From contig JAUVDZ010000014.1 in assembly GCA_030595015.1 (NCBI GenBank), positions 1 to 16,835 of the forward strand: a stretch of DNA of 16,835 bases, in the 5' to 3' direction. Shown piece after piece: positions 1 to 5,790 of this stretch. The notes beneath the pieces were generated by a model. It was not told the origin of the DNA and searched no databases. It saw nothing but the letters and a program-made list of their open reading frames with translations. Every line of letters starts with the position of its first letter. Positions within the stretch are counted from its first letter, which is position 1. The translations under genes and the position numbers were made by a program. Source of the stretch: Candidatus Peregrinibacteria bacterium (GTDB lineage Bacteria; Patescibacteriota; Gracilibacteria; UBA1369; PNNO01).

Positions 1-537
1 ACAAAAGCTGCTCTTAAAAAACTCGCAAAACGTAAAAATCTTAGGGTTTTAGAAACTGGTGAGCTTAAGCGCGATCCTGAAAAAATCGATGTTAAAAAAG
101 TTGCAGGTGGAATATTGATTCAGCATGCAGATACTCGAAAAGTTACTACAAAAGATCTTAAAACAGTGTCGAAAAAGAAACCTACAAAACAGCAAATTCA
201 AGACATGCTATTTGCCCGAAATATTGTTAAACATGTTAAATCTAATTCAGTTGTGTTTGTTAAAAACGGCGTAACAACCGGAATTGGAGCTGGTCAAATG
301 TCGCGTGTAGATGCGGTAAATATAGCTTCGTTTAAAGGCGGAAAGCGAAATAAAGGAGCTGTTATGGCGAGCGATGCGTTCTTTCCATTTCCTGATGGAG
401 TTGAGCAAGCGCATAAAGCCGGAATCATTGCAATTATTCAACCTGGCGGATCAATCCGTGATAATCAGGTTATAAAACGGGTTGATGAACTTGGAATGTC
501 GATGGTGTTTACCGGGATTCGATCATTTAAGCATTAG
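1..537 (+). CDS. purH: PurH C-terminal part (AICAR transformylase), 5' truncated
   Basis: The frame is open from base 1, so the gene starts upstream of the window and only the last 178 codons are present (full PurH is about 510 aa). These codons hold the C-terminal end of the AICAR transformylase domain. That domain formylates AICAR to FAICAR with 10-formyl-THF, the penultimate step of IMP synthesis; the N-terminal IMP cyclohydrolase domain would lie outside. Recognisable blocks are VVFVKNGVTTGIGAGQMSRV, SDAFFPFPDGVEQAHKAGI, and IIQPGGSIRDNQVI near the C terminus. A TTG at 115 could be mistaken for a start, but the upstream codons continue the protein family. The gene ends in TAG at 535-537. 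With purL at 3359 it implies de novo purine synthesis. Assignment is secure from the conserved blocks. Confidence 0.95.
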   Translation, partial: TKAALKKLAKRKNLRVLETGELKRDPEKIDVKKVAGGILIQHADTRKVTTKDLKTVSKKKPTKQQIQDMLFARNIVKHVKSNSVVFVKNGVTTGIGAGQMSRVDAVNIASFKGGKRNKGAVMASDAFFPFPDGVEQAHKAGIIAIIQPGGSIRDNQVIKRVDELGMSMVFTGIRSFKH

Positions 538-562
538 CGGAGGCGCGGAGGCGACTCTTTTT
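538..562 (+). repeat. Tandem CGGAGGCG x2 with short GNRA hairpin and T-run
   Basis: Immediately after the purH stop, the octamer CGGAGGCG occurs twice in tandem (538-545, 546-553). It is followed by ACTC and five T's at 558-562. The second copy can fold as GAG-GCGA-CTC, a three-pair stem with a GNRA-type loop, directly before the T-run. This could be a weak purH terminator. The two GGAGG cores resemble SD sequences but lie too far from the uppP start (27 nt from the second core to ATG 580). The stretch is markedly GC-rich for this window. Its function is not established. Confidence 0.35.
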
Positions 563-579
563 CCTAAAAATTGATTAGT

Positions 580-1398
580 ATGGGGTTTATTGACGCATTA
601 ATCTTAGGCATAGTACAAGGCATAACTGAATTTTTGCCTATCTCTTCGAGCGGACATTTGGTTATAGGTGAATCTGTTTTAGGTTTGGATGTAGAAGCTT
701 TAAAAAGTTTTGATGTTGCTGTTCATATGGGAACTTTAGTAGCGATTATTATTTATTTCCGGAAGGATTTTGTTGGACTAATAATGGGCTTTTTGTCGCT
801 TATTCATGCTATTAAACCGCGACCAAAACATGAAGAATATCATAAGCTGATTTTGTTTATTGTGATTGGCTCAGTGCCGGCTGTTTTAGTTGGATTGCTG
901 CTTGGAGACTCGATCGATTATTGGTTTAGAAATACCATGTATGTTGGTCTGTTTATGATTATCATTGCTGAAATTTTTATTATTGCAGAAGGGAAGTTGA
1001 AGAAATTTAAAAAACCAACTGAACTTAAATTAGGTCATGCAATTATTATTGGATGTTTTCAGGCACTTGCTTTGATTCCAGGAATTTCAAGATCAGGTTC
1101 AACAATTGCTGCTGGTATTTTTCAGGGGATTTCTCGTGAGAAAGCAGCTAGATTTAGTTTTTTAATGGCTATGCCGGTTATTTTTGGAGCAGGAATGCTG
1201 ACTGTGGTTAAAGAGATGCGTGGAGGCGAAGCAACAGTTGAATTAATGCCGATTATAGTTGGATTTATTGCTTCAGCTGCGGCAGGTTTTGTATCAGTAT
1301 ATTTTTTAATGAAATTTTTAAAGCATCACACTTTAAAAGTTTTCTCAATTTATTTATTTGTAGTTGGAGCCATTTCTGTGCTTCTTAGTTTGACATAG
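580..1398 (+). CDS. uppP: Undecaprenyl-diphosphate phosphatase (UppP/BacA)
   Basis: This is an integral membrane enzyme that dephosphorylates undecaprenyl diphosphate to the monophosphate carrier used for peptidoglycan and other envelope glycans; high dosage gives bacitracin resistance. At 272 aa it has the usual family length. Both signature motifs are present: GITEFLPISSSGHL (residues 14-27; Glu17, the Ser cluster and His26 in the active site) and PGISRSGST (residues 167-175; catalytic Arg171). Most of the rest is hydrophobic helices. ATG 580 was chosen because it begins the typical MGFIDALILG N terminus. An in-frame TTG at 571 would add only three residues. Neither start has an SD at normal spacing. 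The stop codon region is overlapped by a strong promoter for the next genes. Confidence 0.95.
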   Translation: MGFIDALILGIVQGITEFLPISSSGHLVIGESVLGLDVEALKSFDVAVHMGTLVAIIIYFRKDFVGLIMGFLSLIHAIKPRPKHEEYHKLILFIVIGSVPAVLVGLLLGDSIDYWFRNTMYVGLFMIIIAEIFIIAEGKLKKFKKPTELKLGHAIIIGCFQALALIPGISRSGSTIAAGIFQGISREKAARFSFLMAMPVIFGAGMLTVVKEMRGGEATVELMPIIVGFIASAAAGFVSVYFLMKFLKHHTLKVFSIYLFVVGAISVLLSLT

Positions 1399-1417
1399 TA
1401 TAGAATTTTGATATTAT
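1390..1417 (+). promoter_or_regulatory. Sigma-70-type promoter for the two small membrane genes
   Basis: A consensus -35 TTGACA (1390-1395) is separated by 16 bases from the -10 hexamer TATTAT (1412-1417). A TG at 1409-1410 gives an extended -10. The expected start is near 1424. The -35 box lies in the last codons of uppP, so the promoter is embedded in the end of the upstream gene. It would make a leader of about 145 nt ahead of ATG 1568. This is the best match to consensus in the window. Confidence 0.65.
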
Positions 1418-1423
1418 TCGTGC

Positions 1424-1567
1424 ACAAATAAGCTGATTTCTGTTATCAGTGAATTAGCTTTTGTTATTTGATAAAGAGAAAGAGGGAGTTCCTGGTCAGA
1501 GTTTTGAGTATTTTGTATTCAGGATTCTGATCAAGAACACAAGGAAAACCAATGAAGGGAGCGAGTA
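1424..1567 (+). promoter_or_regulatory. Structured 5' leader of the small membrane gene pair
   Basis: The predicted untranslated leader holds two hairpins. The first pairs AAGCTGATT (1430-1438) with AATTAGCTT (1452-1460), with one G-U. It is mutually exclusive with an inner CTGAT (1433-1437) / ATCAG (1445-1449) stem. The second pairs TGGTCAGA (1493-1500) with TCTGATCA (1526-1533) around a 25-nt loop. Next come an AAGGA-preceded ATG at 1552, opening a nine-codon overlapping ORF, and then AGGGAG (1556-1561), the SD for ATG 1568. It could be a cis-regulatory RNA or simply a processed leader. I do not recognise a known riboswitch class. Without the promoter call, the first hairpin and following T-rich DNA could instead be a weak uppP terminator. 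Confidence 0.35.
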
Positions 1568-1831
1568 ATGAGAATTCTTAAAATCGCAGTTTGTGTATTC
1601 GCAGTTATGTTCGTTTGTTTTTTTACAGGATATATAGCTTACTCTGCTAAGTTGCAAAGAGTTCAAACAAGAAAGCAAAAGCAACCTAGCTATTATATGG
1701 TGGAGGGTACGAATACTTGTTTGAAGAGAGTGATCTCTCACCCAGGAGGTTGTGCAAAAGCAGTCTATAAATTAGAGAAGATCGACTGCAAAGAAATCTT
1801 ACCTAAAACTAAGCTGGTAATCATACAATAG
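1568..1831 (+). CDS. Small single-pass membrane protein with Cys-containing C-terminal domain (paralog A)
   Basis: I do not recognise a family. The 87-aa product has one N-terminal hydrophobic segment (residues about 6-27), a basic stretch (RTRKQK-type, residues 31-38), then a small domain with Cys51, Cys62 and Cys74. By the positive-inside rule the topology is uncertain, because basic residues flank both ends. It shares a pattern with the next gene: TN-x-C, then a Gly pair, then [KQ]-I-D-C-K-[ED] and a short tail. The two are therefore diverged paralogs. The start is fixed by AGGGAG six bases upstream of ATG 1568. The TAG stop overlaps the next gene's SD (1830-1835), suggesting translational coupling. 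The strong SD is unlike the rest of the window. The Cys residues suggest a disulfide-stabilised external domain, which is inference only. Confidence 0.75.
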   Translation: MRILKIAVCVFAVMFVCFFTGYIAYSAKLQRVQTRKQKQPSYYMVEGTNTCLKRVISHPGGCAKAVYKLEKIDCKEILPKTKLVIIQ

Positions 1832-1835
1832 GAGG
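1830..1835 (+). promoter_or_regulatory. Full Shine-Dalgarno AGGAGG overlapping upstream stop codon
   Basis: AGGAGG lies five bases before ATG 1841, and its first two bases belong to the TAG stop (1829-1831) of the preceding small gene. It is the only full-consensus SD at correct spacing that I find before a gene in the window. Confidence 0.8.
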
Positions 1836-1840
1836 ATGAG

Positions 1841-2101
1841 ATGAGTAATGAATCAGAATCTAAAGGGAATATAGTATTGGTGGCAATATCTCTATTGGGC
1901 ATGGGCTCAGTTTTAGGGGTCGTATTATTTTTATTCAACCAAACATTTTACCATCCTCACACAGGCAAGCTTTCCAATACCAACATCTGTGTGTCGTTTG
2001 AGGCCAATGGTTTGGGTGGCACGCGCAACTTCAAACAGATCGATTGCAAAGATCTTCACAAAAAACCCGCCAAAACTACTATCCATTACGGGATTAGATG
2101 A
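1841..2101 (+). CDS. Small single-pass membrane protein with Cys-containing C-terminal domain (paralog B)
   Basis: This unrecognised 86-aa protein has a polar N terminus (residues 1-9), a hydrophobic Gly/Leu/Val-rich segment (about 10-32), and a C-terminal domain of about 50 residues with Cys50 and Cys69. It matches the preceding protein in TN-x-C, a Gly-Gly pair (59-60) and the QIDCKD block (66-71), compared with KIDCKE in paralog A. The middle Cys62 of paralog A is absent here. A two-Cys versus three-Cys pair could mean one stable disulfide plus a free thiol in A. By hand count the gene is about 41% GC and its second half about 46%, above its AT-rich neighbours, with more C-ending codons. 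With the strong SD this hints at recent acquisition. The stop is TGA. Confidence 0.75.
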   Translation: MSNESESKGNIVLVAISLLGMGSVLGVVLFLFNQTFYHPHTGKLSNTNICVSFEANGLGGTRNFKQIDCKDLHKKPAKTTIHYGIR

Positions 2102-2152
2102 CACTTCAAATTTTCCCACCTTCTTTCTCTATTCCCTAATTATTAATCACAA

Positions 2153-2350
2153 ATGGATATGCTAGAACGACCAGATAATTATGAAGAAGTATTAAAGGAG
2201 GCTCGCTTTAGAAAGAGATTCTCTACTGTACGTTGGGAATGTATGCTTCCTAGAATTGAAGCTGTTCTAAAAGGCGAGACTCCAGAAGGTTTTGAAGGAT
2301 GGACTCCTGAACATGCAGAAAAGCTCAAAGAAGACCTTGCAAATCAGTAA
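2153..2350 (+). CDS. Small hypothetical protein, 65 aa
   Basis: No family is recognised. The 65-aa product is highly charged and predicted helical, with no signal peptide or membrane segment. An N-terminal helix (residues about 8-30) is rich in Arg/Lys and Glu. A turn follows with PEGFEGWTPEHAEKL (residues about 44-58), a compact Trp-containing motif that looks conserved in character. ATG 2153 and ATG 2159 are both possible starts, and neither has an SD. The preceding 51 bases (2102-2152) are pyrimidine-rich and then AT-rich, with no clear promoter. Even codon use and a clean stop before the rpsF leader support a real gene, but a small spurious ORF cannot be excluded. Confidence 0.55.
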   Translation: MDMLERPDNYEEVLKEARFRKRFSTVRWECMLPRIEAVLKGETPEGFEGWTPEHAEKLKEDLANQ

Positions 2351-2365
2351 TCTTTTTGCTAATCT
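2337..2365 (+). promoter_or_regulatory. Possible rpsF promoter (weak)
   Basis: TTGCAA (2337-2342) is followed after 17 bases by TAATCT (2360-2365), with TG at 2357-2358 forming an extended -10. Both hexamers match consensus only partly. A start near 2372 would give a leader of about 70 nt that contains the hairpins described separately. The -35 overlaps the last codons of the 65-aa gene. Confidence 0.3.
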
Positions 2366-2370
2366 TCCCC

Positions 2371-2432
2371 TGCGATTTACGCACAAAAACTTTTGCTCAG
2401 GCTGAAAAATGACCTGGGCTAATCATTAACCC
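2371..2432 (+). promoter_or_regulatory. Folded leader upstream of rpsF
   Basis: Three inverted pairings lie between the 65-aa gene and rpsF. They are TGCG/CGCA (2371-2374 with 2380-2383), GCTCAGG/CCTGGGC (2395-2401 with 2413-2419, one G-U), and GGG/CCC plus TAA/TTA (2416-2422 with 2426-2432). The second and third share bases 2416-2419 and so exclude each other. rpsF operons of many bacteria are autoregulated by the S6:S18 complex binding an mRNA structure that mimics 16S helix 22. Position and gene content fit, but I do not see the CCG bulge typical of that motif. Confidence 0.35.
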
Positions 2433-2440
2433 AAAGAAGT

Positions 2441-3115
2441 ATGAATCCAACAAAAGAGGATACTGCTGCGCCTGCCGATGAAAAGGTTGAGCTAACTAAG
2501 TACGAGCTGATGGTAATTCTTTTACCTGATATGTCGCAGGAAGAAACTGCAAAAGAGCTCGACAAAATTCGAAAAGAACTAAAAACTCTTGGCGGAGAAA
2601 TTTATCATGAAGATCTATGGGATGTTCGTGATCTTGCTTATCTTATTAAAAAACATGATAAGGGTTATTACGCAATTTTTTATTTCACTCTTGAAAATGG
2701 TCAGGGATTAGCTGAAATGGAAAAAGAATTTAAATTAAATCATAAATTACTTAGACACTTGATTGTTAAGAGTCCAAAAAATTATGTGATGAAAAAATTA
2801 GAAGATTTGATGCTTTCTGAAGAAGATCTTAAACCTCGAGGAAGACAAGAAAAACCTAGATACGCTGCTCCAGGAGCGAGTAAGCCAAGCTCTGAATCTA
2901 AACCTAAAGCAGAAAAAGTTGAAAAGGTTGAAGAAAAGCCAAAGCCTGAAGCGAGCGAAGCGAAACCTGCTGAAAAGGTTGAAGAAGTTGAAAAGGTTGA
3001 AGTTGCTGAAGAGGCTCCAAAAGAAAAAAAGGAGGAAAAAGCAATGGACATCAGTGAACTTGATTCAAAGCTTGAAAGCATTCTTGATGATCCGGATATC
3101 GATATCAAATTATAA
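2441..3115 (+). CDS. rpsF: Ribosomal protein bS6 with long K/E-rich C-terminal extension
   Basis: This 30S subunit protein pairs with bS18 on the central domain of 16S rRNA. Typical bS6 is about 95-135 aa; this one is 224. A short acidic N-terminal addition (residues 1-18) precedes the ferredoxin-like S6 core, about residues 19-117, from KYELMVILLPDMS through DLWDVRDLAYLIKKHDKGYY to LLRHLIVKSPKNYVM. Residues about 130-200 are a low-complexity Lys/Glu/Pro/Ala tract with KVEKVEE-like repeats. The tail ends in a distinct block, MDISELDSKLESILDDPDID (about 202-221), which looks like a short conserved helix rather than random linker. There is no SD; AAAGAAG upstream is weak. rpsR follows after 18 bases, without the ssb gene that often lies between them. 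Confidence 0.93.
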   Translation: MNPTKEDTAAPADEKVELTKYELMVILLPDMSQEETAKELDKIRKELKTLGGEIYHEDLWDVRDLAYLIKKHDKGYYAIFYFTLENGQGLAEMEKEFKLNHKLLRHLIVKSPKNYVMKKLEDLMLSEEDLKPRGRQEKPRYAAPGASKPSSESKPKAEKVEKVEEKPKPEASEAKPAEKVEEVEKVEVAEEAPKEKKEEKAMDISELDSKLESILDDPDIDIKL

Positions 3116-3133
3116 TATAACTCTCTTAAAACT

Positions 3134-3349
3134 ATGGCAAAGAATAAATATAATAAAACTTGTAGATTCTGTGACGATCAAATCGCTTATGTAGATTATA
3201 AGAATTTAAAACATCTACGACCGTCAACTACAAAATATGCAAAAATTGTACCAAAATATTATTCTGGTGTATGCTTAAGACACCAAAAGATGGCTGCAAA
3301 AGCTATCAAACGTGCACGATTTATGGCACTTACACCATTCGTTAGATAA
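3134..3349 (+). CDS. rpsR: Ribosomal protein bS18
   Basis: This is the 30S partner of bS6. The 71-aa length is normal, and YVDYKNLKHLRPSTTKYAKI and the basic helix KMAAKAIKRARFMALTPFV fit the family. Cys10 and Cys13 (CRFC) with Cys47 and His50 (CLRH) form a potential C-x2-C...C-x2-H zinc site, as in the zinc-binding C+ form of bS18. Its presence could make the protein zinc-sensitive, which is inference. No SD precedes ATG 3134. The gene lies 18 bases after rpsF and 9 before purL, consistent with one transcript. Confidence 0.95.
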   Translation: MAKNKYNKTCRFCDDQIAYVDYKNLKHLRPSTTKYAKIVPKYYSGVCLRHQKMAAKAIKRARFMALTPFVR

Positions 3350-3358
3350 CCTTGAAAT

Positions 3359-5689
3359 ATGGCTCAAACTTATGCCTTTTCTCAAATGTCGGATGAAGAA
3401 ATTGAGAAAGTCCTCGCAGAAAATAAGATTGGACTTTCAATTCCCGAAGCAAAACAGGTAGAAGAAATTTTGGGTCGTGAACCAACTCTAACAGAGGCAG
3501 TTATTTTTGGAATTCAGTGCTCTGAACATTGTGCATATAGATCTACTAAGAAATATTTAAAAACACTTCCAACAGATGCTCCAAATGTAATTTTGGGACC
3601 TGTTGAGGATTCAGGAGTTGTTGCTTTTGCAAAAGAAGGAGATGATCGATGGGGTTTAATTATGTCTCATGAAAGCCATAATCATCCTTCTCAAATCGTT
3701 CCTTATGAAGGTGCTGCTACTGGAATCGGAGGTGTTGTTAGAGATGTTTGTTGTATGGGAGGAAAAGTAATTGCAACACTTGATCCTTTAAGATTTGGAG
3801 ATATTGAAAAGAATCAGGCTCGACGAATTGCAGATGGAGTCGTTGCTGGAATTTCAGGTTATGGAAATCCAATTGGAATCCCTAATTTGGGAGGAGATTG
3901 TTATTTTGATGAGCAGTATAACGATAATTGCCTGGTGAATGTTGCTGCATTTGGACTTGTGAGAGAATCAGAAATTATTCATTCGTATGTTCCTGATGAA
4001 GCAGCTGATGTCGGATACGATATAATTATTGTTGGAAAACCAACAGACAACTCAGGAATGGGAGGAGCTTCATTTGCTTCTATTGAACTTGATGAAAACG
4101 ATAAAGAAGCCAATAAAGGCGCTGTTCAGGAGCCAAATCCATTTTTAAAAAGACACATTTTAGTTAGCACTTATGATTTGTTTGCAAGGTTGAAGGCGGA
4201 TGGAAATTTAGATAAAGTTTCATTTAAAGATCACGGAGCCGGTGGAAATGTTTGCTCAACTGTTGAGCAGGTTGCAAAACTTGGATTCGGAGCAGAAGTT
4301 GAAATCGACAACATTCATGTTGGTATGACAGGACTTCATCCATCAGTAATTGCGGCAAGTGAAACACAGGAAAGATTCGCTTGGACATGCCATCCAGACC
4401 TTACTCAAATGATTCTGGATCACTACAATAAAAAATGGGATTTGCCATCGGTTGCTGAAAATGCGAGGGCATCATTAGTTGGAAAAGTAACACACGGAAA
4501 TTACAAATTAACTTATAAAGGAGATGTTGAAGTTGATGCTTCGGCAATAGATATAACTGAAGGAATTCAATATGATAGAGAAGTAAAAGAACCAATTCGA
4601 ACATTTAATGAACCTTCGATTGATGAGCGTGACGACTATACTGATACAATTTACGATTTACTGGCAAGTGAAAATATCGCTTCCAGACGTCCGATTTACG
4701 AAAATTACGATAAGCAGGTTAGAGGTGATACGATTATTGAAGCTGGAATGGCTGATGCTGGTGTGATTGCACCTTTACTTGGCGAAGATGTTTCAGATGA
4801 TTTGAAAAAAGTAGGTGTGGCATTTAGTTGTGATGCTAATCCGAGGTATGGGAAAATTGATCCATATCTTCAGGCTTTAAATGCTGTTGTTGAATCAATG
4901 AGAAATGTAGCTGCAGTTGGTGCTGAGCCAATCGCGATTACAGATTGTTTATGTTATGGAAATCCTGAGAAACCAGAGCAAATGTGGGAATTTGCAGAAG
5001 GTGTTAGAGGTGTTAAGGAAGGCTGTGAGGGCGTGAAGTTAAAAGAACATCGTGATTCACCTACACCTGTTATTTCCGGAAATGTTTCTCTTTATAATCA
5101 TAGTAAAAATGGAGCGATTCCACCGAGTGCGATAATTGCATGTGCAGGAAAAATTGCTGACCATTCAAAAGCAATTACAATGCAATTTAAAAATTCAGGT
5201 TCGAAATTATTTATGCTGGGTGAGAGGCGCGACGAACTTGGAGGATCAGAATTTTATAGAATGAATGGAGAGCTGGGCGCGAACGTGCCTAAGCCTGATT
5301 TGGGTGAAGCACAAGCGCAAATTTATAGCATGGTAGATTCTGTTGATTCAGGTTGTGTGAGCGCTGCGCACGATATAAGTGATGGAGGAATTGCAGTAAC
5401 TTTATGTGAGATGGCATTTGGTGGGAGAGCAGAAGGTCAACTTGGTTGTAAAGTACGCATAGACAGCGATATGCGTGGATATGTGAAGTTATTTAGTGAA
5501 ACAGGTGGTTATGTTGTAGAAGTTACAGATGAAGCTAAATTTAAGGAGATTTGTGAACAAAATGGAGTTAAAGAAATTTTTGAAATAGGTGAAGTTGGAG
5601 GAGATTATATAGAGGTTGAAGGGCTGTGCAAGGTTGGTTTGAAAGAGGCAAAAGATAGATGGCAGAATGGTCTTCGGGAGAAAATGTGA
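3359..5689 (+). CDS. purL: Phosphoribosylformylglycinamidine synthase, PurL subunit (small type)
   Basis: This enzyme catalyses ATP- and ammonia-dependent conversion of FGAR to FGAM in purine synthesis. At 776 aa it is the small-type PurL, which works in a complex with PurS and the glutaminase PurQ; neither is in the window. Family motifs run in order: GIQCSEHCAYRSTKKYL (about 51-67), HESHNHPSQI around His107-Asn-His109-Pro110 with the following GAATGIGGVVRDV, HGAGGN (292-297, usually LGAGG), SGNVSLYN (573-580), and HDISDGG (671-677, second AIRS-like half). The start at ATG 3359 has no SD. The stop is TGA, showing UGA is a stop codon here. The gene is nine bases from rpsR, an unusual partnership that probably reflects genome compaction. 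Confidence 0.96.
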   Translation: MAQTYAFSQMSDEEIEKVLAENKIGLSIPEAKQVEEILGREPTLTEAVIFGIQCSEHCAYRSTKKYLKTLPTDAPNVILGPVEDSGVVAFAKEGDDRWGLIMSHESHNHPSQIVPYEGAATGIGGVVRDVCCMGGKVIATLDPLRFGDIEKNQARRIADGVVAGISGYGNPIGIPNLGGDCYFDEQYNDNCLVNVAAFGLVRESEIIHSYVPDEAADVGYDIIIVGKPTDNSGMGGASFASIELDENDKEANKGAVQEPNPFLKRHILVSTYDLFARLKADGNLDKVSFKDHGAGGNVCSTVEQVAKLGFGAEVEIDNIHVGMTGLHPSVIAASETQERFAWTCHPDLTQMILDHYNKKWDLPSVAENARASLVGKVTHGNYKLTYKGDVEVDASAIDITEGIQYDREVKEPIRTFNEPSIDERDDYTDTIYDLLASENIASRRPIYENYDKQVRGDTIIEAGMADAGVIAPLLGEDVSDDLKKVGVAFSCDANPRYGKIDPYLQALNAVVESMRNVAAVGAEPIAITDCLCYGNPEKPEQMWEFAEGVRGVKEGCEGVKLKEHRDSPTPVISGNVSLYNHSKNGAIPPSAIIACAGKIADHSKAITMQFKNSGSKLFMLGERRDELGGSEFYRMNGELGANVPKPDLGEAQAQIYSMVDSVDSGCVSAAHDISDGGIAVTLCEMAFGGRAEGQLGCKVRIDSDMRGYVKLFSETGGYVVEVTDEAKFKEICEQNGVKEIFEIGEVGGDYIEVEGLCKVGLKEAKDRWQNGLREKM

Positions 5690-5706
5690 GTATACACTCA
5701 CCTTCT
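5686..5706 (+). other. Hairpin at the purL stop codon
   Basis: GTGAGT (5686-5691) and ACTCAC (5696-5701) form a six-pair stem with an ATAC loop that includes the purL TGA stop. Outer AGAA (5679-5682) and TTCT (5703-5706) could add pairs across small internal loops. No T-run follows on this strand, so it is not a normal intrinsic terminator. It may protect the mRNA 3' end or be incidental. Confidence 0.3.
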
Positions 5707-5736
5707 AAAAAAGCAAGTTAAAGTTTAAAGCTCGTC

Positions 5737-5765
5737 TTGATTTAGTGTTTCGTGTAAGCCATAAT
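5737..5765 (+). promoter_or_regulatory. Promoter of the HNH gene
   Basis: TTGATT (5737-5742), a 17-base spacer and CATAAT (5760-5765) give a good sigma-70-type match. The predicted start is near 5772, leaving an AT-rich leader of about 19 bases with no SD before ATG 5791. The same TTGATT -35 with 17-base spacing occurs at 6606. Confidence 0.5.
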
Positions 5766-5790
5766 TTTAAATACAATTAACTTTATTATT

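Noticed and set aside
115..537. Independent 140-aa gene starting at TTG 115
   Set aside because: The reading frame is open to base 1 and the upstream codons continue the PurH protein, so this is the tail of a truncated gene.
1430..1470. Intrinsic terminator for uppP
   Set aside because: The stem contains a G-U and a 13-base loop, the following T-run is broken, and a strong promoter lies just upstream. A leader hairpin is the better reading, though not certain.
3095..3106. GATATCGATATC 12-bp palindrome at the end of rpsF
   Set aside because: It is produced by repeated Asp-Ile codons in a low-complexity tail. Too short and simple to argue for function.
2782..3108. Antisense open frame opposite rpsF, Ser/Phe-rich
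   Set aside because: Mirror of the same GA-rich repeats. No promoter or SD on the minus strand and unnatural composition. The other antisense frames in the window were rejected likewise.
2919..3194. Overlapping + strand open frame within rpsF, coding a Lys/Leu-rich protein
   Set aside because: It is the shifted reading of the low-complexity Lys/Glu tract of bS6. It runs into rpsR and has no independent start signal.
5687..5689. Possible UGA recoding (glycine) as in Gracilibacteria/Absconditabacteria
   Set aside because: TGA ends purL at the expected family length and also ends the HNH gene and one small gene. No TGA occurs inside conserved proteins.
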